Shown one piece after another: positions 53,501 to 64,000 of a stretch of DNA of 64,000 nt. The first letter of the stretch is position 1; every line of letters begins with the position of its first letter. Where the stretch lies: positions 712,195-776,194 of the forward strand of contig VZRG01000032.1 in assembly GCA_013397435.1 (NCBI GenBank), written 5' to 3'. The stretch is from Erythrocercus mccallii (lineage: Eukaryota; Chordata; Aves; Passeriformes; Dicruridae). The translations under genes and the position numbers were made by a program. The notes beneath the pieces were generated by a model that was not told where the DNA came from, did not search any database, and was given only the letters and a program-made list of their open reading frames with translations.

Positions 53501-56343
53501 TATAGTTTACCAAACTTTCCCTCCCATAAAATTGTGGAGCCATTGTCAGGCTGAAGATTGCTGAACTTTGTTCCACTTTGGTCATCCTTATCATTACCTG
53601 AATGTTTTAAGTTTTGAGCAGCACACAATGTTAAGACAATGGTGGAATTCCATGTTGCATCAATTATTAACTATGCCTTTGTAACATTCAAACTTTTCAT
53701 AAAATAGTACAGGCTGATTTTTGTTTAAAATCCTTATGTTCAGCTAGTCAGCTATTTTTACAAGAGCAAGATGGGAGCAAATCATCTCTGACTAATCAAA
53801 TTGTCATCCTATTCTGAAGTACAGTTTAATTAAACAATATTTAAGTAAAGGATAAATACAGAGAACACATTTATGCTAGAATTCAGATATATGGGTAGGA
53901 GTATTGAGCTAAATGCTAAGTACAAATGCTATTCAAATACCTTACAAACACATACCACAGTCACTCACAGTGACACTTCACATGAACTTCATAAGCATTT
54001 TGAGCTCTGATTAAGTTCTGCATTTGAAATTGGAAAATAAAAAAGGAAGAAAAATTCAGTCTTTCCCCAGACAGCATGGTGTGACAAAACAGTGATATTT
54101 GAAGGGTGAAGGAACCAAACAGGAGCCTGCTCTGTGGTAAAGGGAGACAAAACTAGACCAAAGATAAACATTTTTTTCTCCAAAAATCATTCTATGATTA
54201 GAGTTACTTTTCAGTTGGACAGACACAAAGTTCCAGGGGTTTTTTTTGGATATTACATATATTTATATTATTTGTATTTATATTTATTTATATTTATATT
54301 TTACTTCCTGTCTCACCTTGGAAAGAAATTCCACTTCAAAATGTTCTAATTCTTCTTTTAGTAATTCAAACATCCTAGCAACTGTCTTAATCTTTTCATA
54401 ATGTGATGGTCCTTTCTTAATGGTTGAAGTCAGAAAAGAGTTCTGCCGTTTCAATTTTCTATTTAATTTTCCAGATTAACCTTTTATTTAGCTGAGTTCA
54501 TAAACCTTTTAACTGAACTAAATCATTACATGGTTTTTACAAAATCGTTTCAGATTTCTGGAATGCCTTTCACTTCAAGAAAATCTGTTCTTTACATGCT
54601 CTTACAGAGGTAAAAATATTAGGAAATTAGTGGTTTAAATGACATTTGCTGTGCATTTCAATGCTCTTGATTGTCATACTCCAGCTCAACCTGGAGAAAA
54701 GGTTTTTCCATACAGACTTTTCCCCTTTTCTTCCCAATAATTTTCCATTATTTTTCTATCTTTTACAGGTTAAACCTTGATGAATTTTCAGTATTCAGGT
54801 TATTTCATTTATTATCATCATCATTAATCCTCACTGAACTCTCTTTAAGAAAAGGAGCAAAGCATTTCCTATCCTGCACTGAGTGGACGCTTCTTGTTAT
54901 TCAAATATTCTCTGTCAAATATAGGTAAATGGCATTTGGTAAATAGGATGGCATCTCCAATTCCTTTCTGGCTACTTACAGTTCACTGAAAGGATTCTGA
55001 CAGCTTTCTTGTTACTCAGACTCAGCTGCATTAGCTGTGCCAAGTCATCATTACTATATGTGTAGAGGCATTCTTTCTCCCTTTCCTCCCTGAACCAGTA
55101 CTCCAGAGTACCACACAAATCCTGAAATTCCTTGCATTTCATAAATGTTCCTATTTTCATTTCCTAGAACATCTTTATTGTTGCTTTCCTAGGAGCTGAC
55201 TTCAGTCACCACTTTAAAATGAAATTGTTATAAAATAACTGTGTTGACAGATGGCATAAACAGCGCAGCAAATCAAATCTGCTCCGATGTTTTAATGGCA
55301 ACAGGGAATTATCACCATGTTACTAAATTAAGGTCTTAAAAATGCAGTCAGTAAAGCGGGTGCTGCACTGGAATGACACTTTCCAGAACTCTAACTCAAC
55401 AAGGCAGCAACAATAGTAGCTTCTATGGCTGACATCAAGTGATATATGCCTCAAAGGAAGTTCACAAACAGGTCTGCCAGGAGACTATCTCATTGCTGAT
55501 AAAGCTGCTTTCTGATAATATTGTTTGGACTCACTATGCATCAGTGGAAATGTTAAATAAGCAGTGCCCAGGGTTTAATGTAGTTTTTTTAAGGCAGAGT
55601 CTTCTCAAGACTGCCTCACATCTTTGAAAGAGCCATTCCAAGTCCTTGCATGTTGCATTCAGTTTTTGGTGGTTGGTTAATTCCTAGCAAAAAAAAAAAA
55701 ATTAACGCCAGAAATGTTACCCCCTCATCTAATTCATTAGTTTGTAAGAAAAGACTTAAGAACTGTAAATGAGTGCACCAGGGATACATTTTTATTCATT
55801 TAGTCTTTGGACCCTTAAATTTGACACCATTTAGATATAAGATAAAAATCTAGGTTTGTTAATGCCTACTAGCTCTAAATACATTAGATTGAATTAGCAT
55901 AGATATGTAACTGCAGTAACTGCCTCAAGTGGAGCAGTTTATGGAGTGGCTTGATTTCATGTCTAAATATTTGGCTTGGTTTTATGATGTACTGAATATC
56001 CTCAAAACCATTAGATTTGGGCCAGAGCAGTATGAATAAAATATAATGGATTTATGAGTATTCAGTACATCTGGAAATTCCGTCCAGTCCTGCTTACAGA
56101 TGGGCATAGCTGTTGCCAATTAATCTCTTCAAATTTTAGAGAAAAGTAGGAGAGTGAAAAAATTATTCTATTCATACCTAGAATACCATGTCATCATTTC
56201 TTTCTGCTTAGTAGTTTTTCTTGTTCTTTCAAACATGCACAGAGACAGAACACCACAGAGATGGAGCAGCAGCACTGAGCTCCCAGCACAGCAGTGATTC
56301 ATGCACACTTCAGCAAGAAAACACTTTTCCAGACATCTTTATT

Positions 56344-56798
56344 CACAGAATGGTTTGGGTTGAAAGGGACCTTTAAAGATTACTCTGTGCAGCCCCACTG
56401 ACATGGGCAAGAAACATCTTGCACTAGATGCAAGGTTGCACAAAGCCCCATCCAACCAGACCTTGAACACTTGCAATGACGGGACATTCACAATTTTTTT
56501 TTTGACAGTCTTTTTAGTGACTCATCAGCATCGCTGTAAAAAAATTCTTCCTTATATCCAATATTAATCTATTTTCTTTCAATTTAAAACCATTTCCCCA
56601 TGTCTTTTCACTACAGGCTTTGATAAAACATCTCTCCCCATCTTTCTTATAAGTTCCCTTTAAGTGTGAAAAGTCTGTATAGGGTTTCCCTGGAGCCTTC
56701 TCTTCTCCAGGAACCCAAAGCCTGTCTTCATAAGAGAAATGCTCCAGCCCTGTGATCAGCTTTGTGGCTCTCCTCTGGACTCGCTCCAGTCAATGTCA
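56344..56798 (-). mobile_element. CR1 LINE fragment, 3' UTR end, about 450 bp
   Basis: The + strand shows the classic reverse complement of a CR1 3' region. It begins CACAGAATGGTTTGGGTTGA and AAGGGACC, then AGCCCCATCCAACC-like and CTTGAACACTT segments, then TTCTTCCTTATATCCAAT, then CCTGGAGCCTTCTCTTCTCC and CCTCTGGACTCGCTCCAG at the right. The 3' end is at the left and the element is 5'-truncated at about 56798. There is no coding capacity. It lies head-to-head with the + strand CR1 that starts about 180 bp to the right. Confidence 0.93.
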
Positions 56799-56981
56799 AT
56801 TGACTTCCCATGTTAGAGGCCTCATGCTTTGGGAAGGAGATATCTATACTTCTCTGAAATACATTTCTGGTTTGAACATTTTTCTCTTAATGGCAATGGG
56901 TTTTTGGAGAAGCTAGTTGCTCTAGAGGGTGTGAAAATTGACACCTGTTAGTATTGGGGTATTTCCTTAAAGGTGGTTGTG

Positions 56982-57260
56982 GTCAGCTGGGGGTTGGTCT
57001 CTTTCCCCAGGCAGCAACTGACAGAATGAGAGGATACAGTCTCAAGCTGCACCAAGGGAAATATTAGTTGGATATTAGGAAAAAAATTTTTACAGAAAGT
57101 GTAATAAAGTATTGGAATGGGAGGGGGTGGAGTCACCATCCCTGGATGTGTTAAAGAAAGACTGGATGTTGCACTCAGTGCCATGGTTTAGTTGAGGTGT
57201 TAGGGCAGGGTTGGACTCAATGATCTTGGAAGTCTCTTCCAACCTTGTGATTCTGTGATT
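56982..57260 (+). mobile_element. CR1 LINE fragment, 3' end, about 280 bp
   Basis: On the + strand the sequence runs GGGGGTTGGTCTCTTTCCCC, then AGTCTCAAGCTGCACCAAGG, TTGGATATTAGGAAAAAA, GAGTCACCATCCCTGGATGT, TGCCATGGTTTAGTTGAGG and finally TCTTCCAACCTTGTGATTCT, with the octamer-type end GTGATTCTGTGATT. This is a CR1 3' end of a different subfamily from the neighbour on the left. It is 5'-truncated and non-coding. The antisense 78-codon open frame over it is not a gene. Confidence 0.94.
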
Positions 57261-58600
57261 TCTTTTGTTAATATTTCAAATGGCAAAATGTGGATCAATG
57301 CAAGTATAACAAGTGAATGAACATTTTTTTCAACATCTTTTCTCAAAGACATTGTCACTTCTGCTCAGAATAATTATATGGAGATGTTTCTTATCCCAAG
57401 TGTGTTGTTAACATTGTTTACATCTTCTTGTAACATCCTCTCCCACTATAAAAATAATTACTATGTTCCATTCTTCCAAATGAACCTGTTACCTTGGTTG
57501 AAGCAGGTAGTACTTGTTACTTATTATCTTGTTATCTTTCAATTCTTTGTAAACAAAAAATGTCCCTTAAATACAGTTAACTATTAACAGTGGCCTTATT
57601 TGCTTGCCTAGTCTTATTAAAAGACAGCAAAAAGTTGGGTTTTATACATTCAGGTAAGTTATGACCATGGGTGCCAAATGACATCACCCTGACTCATACC
57701 AAAATACTGCAGGAAATGAATGCAGAAACCAGAAACAAACCCTCCAAAATGAAAAATGCCCTAGCTGAGAAGAATCTCCTTCAAAGCTGAACATCATGGT
57801 TTAGTTATTTGCTTGCCATTTTAATAATGCTTTCTGTTTGTGATGCTACCTGTTGTCTAGGAAACACAAGCTTATTCCACAATCACTGATAATACTCTTG
57901 AGAGATGAGGATTTCCAGGGTAATCATTATATTAAAATGTTACAAAATTCTTATAAATTTCTTTGTTACATATAGGAAAAGACAAAGGATATTGCAAACG
58001 TTATTAAACTCACCTAATTTGATAAGAAATATGCATGCAACATAAGTTTTCTGCATCTAGAGAGGAGGTAGAAGCAGCTGCAGAGTGTTTTCTATTTGTC
58101 ATGGAGAGTGTTCAGAGGAGCTGTGAACATTGATCAAATGGCTATATGTGTATCTTGATGTCTCAGATCACTTTGCCTGATAAACCCAGTGACTGGTTCA
58201 CTGCATCCTTTGTGGATTAAATTTTCCTGGCTAAGAAGTCTGGACTATAATAATTAAACCAATTGACATCGATATGGTTGACATCAAACTTAAAAATCAG
58301 TGACATCTTAAGAATAATTATCCAGTGGAAGGGAGATATCCCTATTTAAAAATTATAAATAAATTTTAAAAACTGAAAGTCTCATTCATTGAAACACCTT
58401 TCACTGAAGTGTATTAAAGGAGTGACTCATATTGTAAGCCAACTCATCTTGAATAAAAGTGATACCATATAAAACATATGGATTTTAAATCGTATCATTT
58501 ACTTATTGTTTCTGTCACTCCGTTCTGTTCCTCTCCCTTCCTTTATTCTTTTTCTCCTCCTTTTCCATCTGGACAATTCTATCTATTTCATCATTTAAAG

Positions 58601-58661
58601 ATGCTCCAGTGGATTTGATCGTCACCGGCAAGACTGGGTAGACAGTGGCTGCCCTGAAGAG
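58601..58661 (+). CDS. PLXDC2: PLXDC2 coding exon 6 of 8 in window (PSI domain, second part)
   Basis: This 61-bp exon follows an acceptor ending CATTTAAAG and precedes GTATGT. It supplies the last base of the split Arg codon and then 20 codons, ending in phase 0. The product is CSSGFDRHRQDWVDSGCPEE, identical to what I recall for human PLXDC2 (about residues 354-373). It gives the sixth and seventh cysteines of the PSI module. The DRHRQDW segment is a hallmark of the PLXDC pair. The exon is small and sits after a 19.4-kb intron, so its recognition depends on good flanking signals; the acceptor lacks a strong pyrimidine run immediately before the AG. Skipping it would shift the frame. Confidence 0.97.
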
Positions 58662-59337
58662 GTATGTGAGTAGTTTACATCCTCAGCCCATCTGAGGCAA
58701 TTTATATAGTTATGATGTTTTTGTTTAAATTATTCAGATTATAAAGCATGATTTCAAGGCCAAAGACATACTGTATTTGTCATTCAGGGGAAATCCTATA
58801 AGGCATAGCAAAGAACAATTTGAGCAGTTTCACTCCCCAGTTGAGGGAACAAAATGGACAAAAACTAAAATTTTATCTTTGGGAAACTACTTTCATTAAA
58901 CAGAAGCTGAAAAACAGAAAGCCTCCTCCAAAACAGTGTCTCGGTGCTGATTTTCTTTTAGATCTCTGACTTTTGCCAGAAAAGAGGAAAAAACTGTGAT
59001 GTTCCTTATTTCATAAAACCCTTTGCCGCTGTTGCCTCAAGTGAAAAACAGACATTGAATTTTGATTATGAAAGCTGGCCAAATCATTTAGCAAAGAAGA
59101 AATTACACATGTGAATTCAAAGAGATTAAAAAATAATTGAAATAAAATTTTAAAAGCCCTCACACAACCAGCCTACATGGCATTTTGATTTCTTTTCATG
59201 GAGAGGATGTGAGAGGATGAGAAAGATATCTGACACTGGTAGTGATGGGCTGTCAAATAGGGACCATAAACCTCCTCTGAAATTTATCTGGGGTACTCCT
59301 AGACCAGAGAGGTTCACTTTCAACAAATATTTATAAA

Positions 59338-59385
59338 GATGATGATGATGATGATTGATGATGATGATTGATGATGATGATGATT
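59338..59385 (+). repeat. Interrupted (GAT)n microsatellite
   Basis: The array reads as six GAT, T, four GAT, T, five GAT, T. The single extra T after each block makes a higher-order pattern over the trinucleotide. It is intronic and likely polymorphic. Confidence 0.9.
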
Positions 59386-60099
59386 CTGTTCCAGTTTAAA
59401 AACGCCTTTACAAGCATTTTTGATTTGAAGCTTTTTGGGTTTTTTTTCATTTTCCTTTTTCTTTTTTTGTCCATGTTGAGATTATGATAATAGGAACAAA
59501 TTAATTTATGGCACTTTTAATCTTCTGGTGGCCATAAAAAAAGTTATTTTCCCATTTTTGCTGAACAGGCTAAATATCCTCATGAATTTCAGCAATATAG
59601 GCCTTCTGAAATGTCAGGTGAAACCCAGGGCAAAACATAGCCTCAGGTGTCTAGTTAAAAAGAGCACATTCTGTTTTATTTTCAGTAGAAGCAAAGAGAA
59701 GTAATTATATAAATCCATATTAGTGGAAGAAAATTTTTTTCTTGTAACTGTAATTGCAAAATAACTGCAACTTATGTACTGCCTTATTACATGGCCTTGA
59801 AGCTTCAGCTTTGCAGTTTGTCACCAGCTGATTTGAAAGCAAAATTTCTGAGATATTTATTGTCTGTGGAGGGCAATCTCTTCAAGAACATAAGAAAAAG
59901 TTACTGGGAGCATGTGTTATTATAGTGCACAACCCTTGTGTTGTTTTAATCCAGATTATAATTAGCTAGGGCTCAATTGTGCTTGCAAATGAACATATCG
60001 AAAAACTTCTCTCTGCAGGACATTTACATTCCCTTCTGCTTCTCCTTTCTTGTTTCAGTCCAGCATGTGCTCCAAGGTTTAGTACATGATCTGAGAGGA

Positions 60100-60134
60100 A
60101 ATTTCTCAGATACACTAAGTGTATCTGAGAAATT
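60100..60134. repeat. 35-bp palindrome, 17-bp perfect arms
   Basis: AATTTCTCAGATACACT and AGTGTATCTGAGAAATT are exact reverse complements separated by a single A at 60117. A further copy of the core ATCTGAGA lies just upstream at 60089-60096, so the motif occurs three times in alternating orientation. Perfect arms with a one-base spacer suggest a recent origin or selection. Confidence 0.9.
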
Positions 60135-60859
60135 ATTAGTTTAATTTGCAGTTTTGGGCTACTTGGTAGCAGTTCACTGTCCAGCTTTTAGGCTCTCTGG
60201 AGTAGAAGCAACAGCTTGCTTGGCATCTTCCAGAATTATGCCTGAGCTGACTGCTAGAGTTCAGGGAAGGATCAACACTTAGCACACAATGGTTAGTTCT
60301 AGACACTTCACTCAAGAGGATAAATAATGAGGATTCTCATAATAAGGTGTCTTTATTTTTAATATAGATTTTGAGCTAAATTTTGACTAAATTACATCAG
60401 TGAGATTAACAATAATTTTCAAAAAAACCCAAAGATATTTAAAGAATAATTATCCTGCAGGTACTGGTACATTTCTGTAACATAATAAATTATTTCTGGT
60501 AAAACGAATGATAAAATATCTGTGCATATTAAAAGAAAGAGAATGACCACTGGGTTTTGACAGCCAGATCTCAATAAAATGAAATAAATGTGTGCAGGAC
60601 TCCACTTCTCATTAAAATGAATGGGAACAGCAGGAGTTCCTGATGCAATTGCCATATTTGCTACAAGATAATTGGATGCATTTTTCTGCAAAACTGTGTG
60701 AATCATAAAAGAAATTATTCATTGCATCTTCAGAATTTTAAAAATGTCCAGAACTTGGGAGAAAAAAGAAGAGTAAGCCAACTCTATATTTGTAGCAAAA
60801 TGTTTGCCCATACAAATAAATATTAAATTATTATATGATGGTGGCTGTTGTTTATAGTG

Positions 60860-61010
60860 TGCTATGATATTTTAATAACTATATTGTAATAATTATATTG
60901 TAATAATTTTATTAATTTTTATCTTTATAGTTTATAATAATTATATTTTTTATATATTTATATGCTTTTGTATATACAAATAATACATTTTAATATTATG
61001 TAAAATTAGT
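60860..61010. repeat. AT-rich low-complexity patch with 14-bp tandem
   Basis: Nearly all bases are A or T. ATATTGTAATAATT is repeated twice in tandem at 60881-60908. No further structure is seen. Confidence 0.7.
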
Positions 61011-61579
61011 AGGCATATAGTCAATGGATTGATTTATTTTAGTAAATAAATATTCTATTGGCTGAATACATGCACACATTTTACAATATGTGTGTTCTTT
61101 TGTGATAATTAGATGTAAAACCTAATTAAATGCTCCAGTTAACTACGCATTTTTCACTATGAAGAGCTACAACTGAATTTCCACATATCTTTTTTAATAT
61201 GTTTTATGTTACCTGGATTGATGGCAGTGAGCTTACATAACAGAAGAGTGAAAATCTGAATTATCTAAACTTAGATGTTAAACTCTGATCAAGGGAAGTA
61301 ACAAGTTTGACCGTCTGGGTTGACTATGCAACCTTGTCATTAACAATTAAGAGTTGTAAATTTTGCAGATAAATAAAAAAATACATGTTGCTGAATGCTG
61401 CATAGAGACTTGAAAGGGGAAAAGGAAATTAAAAGAAAAAGCTCTTGAAATTTCTTGATCTAGAGTGTCTATTTTCACTCTTTTTATCATAGCAACTTGT
61501 CCATTATTAAATTCTTCATTCTTGACAGCTTCCACTGAGAATTAATTTTCTCTTCCTTGTATCTGTTGTTTCCCAACAG

Positions 61580-61733
61580 TCAAAGGATAAGATTTGTGAG
61601 AAGAATATAGACACAACTGAAACACCTCTATACTCCACCACCACCCTTCTGCCAACCACCACGAGGTTCAGAGTTTTAACAACCACCAGAGGATCCACCA
61701 CTTCCCACCTTCCAACCAGCCTGCCCACAGAAG
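61580..61733 (+). CDS. PLXDC2: PLXDC2 coding exon 7 of 8 in window (last PSI Cys and Thr-rich stalk)
   Basis: This 154-bp exon follows a strong acceptor (GTTGTTTCCCAACAG) and precedes a weak donor GTGACG. It starts in phase 0, has 51 codons and ends with the first base of an Asp codon. It begins SKDKICEKN, which gives the eighth cysteine after the PSI core. It then becomes Thr-rich: I count 16 Thr and 5 Ser in 51 residues, in clusters such as STTTLLPTTTRFRVLTTTRG. It ends TSLPTE. Such a segment is expected to be a mucin-like, O-glycosylated stalk between the PSI module and the membrane (inference from composition). FRVLTTTR and TSLPTE match PLXDC2; the middle differs more from human than any other exon. 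The antisense open frame of 70 codons here, rich in Val and Arg, is a shadow of the Thr codons. Confidence 0.95.
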
Positions 61734-63096
61734 GTGACGTGTATACACTGCATTTTTACACTTGAAAAAAAAGTAATTTACAACTCAGAAAGAATTTTTT
61801 TCCTTTAAGTATGTGTTGATGACAATTTTTTCCCTCTGGGGCAGCAGAAGGAGTTGGGAATTACAGTCAAGGCTCTTGCTGTAAATTGCTCACTCTTGCA
61901 CCAGTAAGGCACAAAGGGGATGGAGGGCTTGAGAAGAGGATGCTGCTGGAGAAGCAAGGAGAAGTTAGGAAGATTTCAAGAAAACTTGAGATTACAATGA
62001 ATTTTCATGTTCCTTTACATTCAGATAGTAGCCCAAAATTGCTGAAATAGTAGGAGTAAAGGTCCCTGCTAAATCTAGAAGAAATTCCCATCACAGACTT
62101 AATGAATTTGTAATTCTTTCATGAATTCTACTTAGCCAGGTGAAAATTATAGACAGTCTAAAATAAAAACCTCTTTGAAATATGCCTGTTTACTTTTTTT
62201 CAGTCAGTTGACACTGTTCTTATCATGTAGTACTCACTGTTGTGAAATAGTTTCTTTAGGCTTCTGAACTGAATTAACTGGGTAAGTAGTGGTGGGTCAG
62301 TTCTCATCCTCATACCAATGGCTGCTTAAATTTTACCTTTTTGAGCTTGGAATATTCTACTTTCCTGCATTAGGAAGATATTTATCTGGGCAAGAAAGCT
62401 AATTTAGATTAATCAAAGAACATCAATAAAATGTGTGTCCGTGCATTTGTTGAAATTGTATGTGAACACAAGAAAAAGTACTAGATACAGATTTTCCAAG
62501 TAGCCTGTGACAGGAAAATCTGAGCTGAAGGCATTTCAAGGTGATAATGATAAGAAAGGCTGGTTTTGTTTAAAGCAGTAGAAGTTTAGAAACTGTCAGT
62601 GCAGCATTTGGACTGCATTAAAACAAAAATTCTCTGATCTTCTGTTCATTAAAATTTGCAAGAAAAAGAGGAATATGAAAGTAAATGGGGTTTAGAACTA
62701 GTAGACCTTTTCAAGATTCTTCAAAAAGGAACTAAGTCACTGTCTTACTTTATCGACATGTTGGTTCATATAGTCTTTAATATGATAGAATGCTCAAGCT
62801 ATGTGTGAACATGAAATATATATGAATTAATTATAAATATTATGAGACAGACTCTCATACCTTATTTGCCAGTGTTTTGAATGCTCCTGAATGCTTTAGC
62901 ACTCTCATAATTTTTTTAAATAGTAAGAAAATGTAGTGCTCAATGTAAAAAACACCACAATCTAGTTCTCATTGAGTTGAGTATCAAATAATTTTCTTGT
63001 TGTGGAATGTTTTTATCATTAGAAACTGACTGCTAAAATGACTCATGACCTAGAAAAATGCATTTTCCTTCAACTAATTTTGAATTTCCTTTATAG
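61734..63096 (+). other. PLXDC2: Intron between exons 7 and 8
   Basis: This 1.4-kb interval is AT-rich with no recognised repeat family or exon. It starts with the weak donor GTGACG and ends with TTTCCTTTATAG. Confidence 0.85.
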
Positions 63097-63135
63097 ATGA
63101 CACCAAAATAGCACTGCACCTAAAAGATAATGGAG
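63097..63135 (+). CDS. PLXDC2: PLXDC2 coding exon 8 of 8 in window (juxtamembrane, 39 bp)
   Basis: This small 39-bp exon follows TTTCCTTTATAG and precedes GTAAGA. It completes the split Asp codon with two bases, has 12 codons (DTKIALHLKDNG) and ends with the first base of the next codon, so both borders are phase 1. The sequence matches PLXDC2 at about human residues 426-438, just before the transmembrane segment encoded downstream of the window. Supporting evidence for so short an exon is the exact protein match and the frame continuity with exon 7. Being symmetric, it could be skipped in frame, shortening the stalk by 13 residues. Confidence 0.95.
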
Positions 63136-64000
63136 GTAAGAGGGTTTTTTTTTTCTCTAAGTACTGTATTTTGTGAAATTATACCCCACTGAACTTCATT
63201 AATCAAAATCTAATTGTAGAAATAGTTTTTACCAGACTCTCAAGGGACTCCAGCATCCCACATCTGTGTGGAAGATAAGTAGGGCAAATACACTTAGGAA
63301 CTGCTTAGGAAACGAAATATTTACAACCCTCTTTATCATTCTATAATAAAAACAGGTTCAATTATGGACTGATTAAGTAGATTTTAATTGTATTAATACA
63401 GTTATTGACTAGTAATGCAGCATTAATACAGTTATTGACTATAATAATGCAATTTTATTTAACTGTATTAAGGTGTTATGTGATGCTAGTTCTAAATAAT
63501 AATATTGTGCTATAAAGTCATTCATAGTAGTGAAATACATGACATTTTGTTCATAAGTATATTCGTTTTATATCTATGCCTGTACTAGCAGAGATCCTTC
63601 ATTTCTGCATGCACATTCCCGGTGTAAGTTAATAAGATCACCTTGTCATACCAATAAAGACCCCTATTAAATGAGGCTCTGCTGGAGGCTGCTTTTGTCC
63701 TCTTCTTTGTGAGTTCAAGGATTGAGACCTGAGGTTTTTCCTTCTCCCTTTGAAGTGGATGAGAATTCCCCTATTAGAATAGAACAGTTGTTAGAATGCA
63801 CCTGTGTTCATTGCCAAAGCAGAGATTGCTGAGGTGAAAAGGAAGATTTGGGTTCATTTCTGAAGGCTTCAGAATGGTCTATCAAAGCAGAGGAAGATTT
63901 GCTGAGCAAATTTAAATAAATCACGTTTTCACTGATATTAAGGGGAATATTATTGGCTCTGAGTGCCTTTCCAAGCAGGGAGAATGAAAGTGTGGCCAAA
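63136..64000 (+). other. PLXDC2: Intron downstream of the last visible exon (5' part)
   Basis: This is the beginning of the next intron. The only structure seen is a two-copy 30-bp tandem at 63392-63451. The remaining PLXDC2 exons, for the transmembrane helix and cytoplasmic tail, are not in the window. Confidence 0.85.
63392..63451 (+). repeat. 30-bp tandem duplication, two copies
   Basis: Each unit starts with the same 20 bases (ATTAATACAGTTATTGACTA) at 63392 and 63422, and the last ten bases differ slightly between copies. It is an old local duplication in an intron. Confidence 0.85.

Larger units (their letters stand above)
39154..58600 (+). other. PLXDC2: Largest intron (19.4 kb), interrupting the PSI domain
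   Basis: No exon is recognised. The interval carries CR1 pieces at about 41079-41165 (-), 45440-45865 (-), 56344-56798 (-) and 56982-57260 (+), a poly(A) run at 46098-46113, a 12-bp-arm inverted repeat at 49591-49618 and a 20-N gap at 50560-50579. A comparatively GC-rich patch at about 43940-44420 has no identity I can assign. The rest is AT-rich sequence without visible features. It ends in a pyrimidine-rich tract and ATTTAAAG. Confidence 0.8.
58662..61579 (+). other. PLXDC2: Intron between exons 6 and 7
   Basis: This 2.9-kb interval has no recognised exon or transposon. It contains an interrupted GAT microsatellite at 59338-59385, a 35-bp near-perfect palindrome at 60100-60134 and a very AT-rich patch near 60860-61010 with a two-copy 14-bp tandem at 60881-60908. 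A good pyrimidine-rich acceptor ends it. Confidence 0.85.

Noticed and set aside
61516..61728. 70-codon antisense open frame rich in Val and Arg
   Set aside because: It is the reverse complement of the Thr-rich stalk exon, whose ACC codons read as GGT/GTG on the other strand. It is a shadow of the real exon.

Overview
The window is an internal, non-terminal part of one vertebrate gene, PLXDC2 (plexin domain-containing 2, also called TEM7R), on the + strand. I recognise eight consecutive coding exons by their translated products. They join in one open frame without a stop: 774 coding bases, 258 codons, entering and leaving in phase 1. By comparison with the human protein (529 residues, recalled, not aligned here) they cover roughly residues 181 to 438. 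That is the membrane-distal to membrane-proximal ectodomain, including the whole PSI cysteine module and a Thr-rich stalk. The signal peptide and N-terminal exons lie upstream of the window; the transmembrane and cytoplasmic exons lie downstream.

The organism is a bird. The recognisable interspersed repeats are CR1 LINE fragments with typical avian 3' ends. There is also a solo endogenous-retrovirus LTR whose sequence resembles an LTR family I know from songbird genomes. The rest is AT-rich intron, typical of a large gene on a bird macrochromosome. A passerine is the best guess, but it rests on that single LTR.

Layout: 1-17862 is the 3' part of an intron with the solo LTR (about 13193-14077). 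Exons lie at 17863-17985, 21154-21272, 29238-29337, 38065-38160, 39072-39153, 58601-58661, 61580-61733 and 63097-63135. Introns between them are 3.2, 8.0, 8.7, 0.9, 19.4, 2.9 and 1.4 kb. The 19.4-kb intron interrupts the PSI domain and carries four of the five CR1 pieces, including a back-to-back divergent pair. There are two assembly gaps: 311 N inside an identical 34-bp flank duplication, and 20 N.

I found no second gene, no structural RNA gene, no CRISPR array and no bacterial-type system. The many short open frames outside the eight exons look like chance frames, antisense shadows or repeat-derived. The observations most worth checking are the gap with duplicated flanks, a 35-bp near-perfect palindrome with a third copy of its motif next to it, the three symmetric exons that could be skipped in frame, and the sense-oriented LTR with a poly(A) signal inside the intron.
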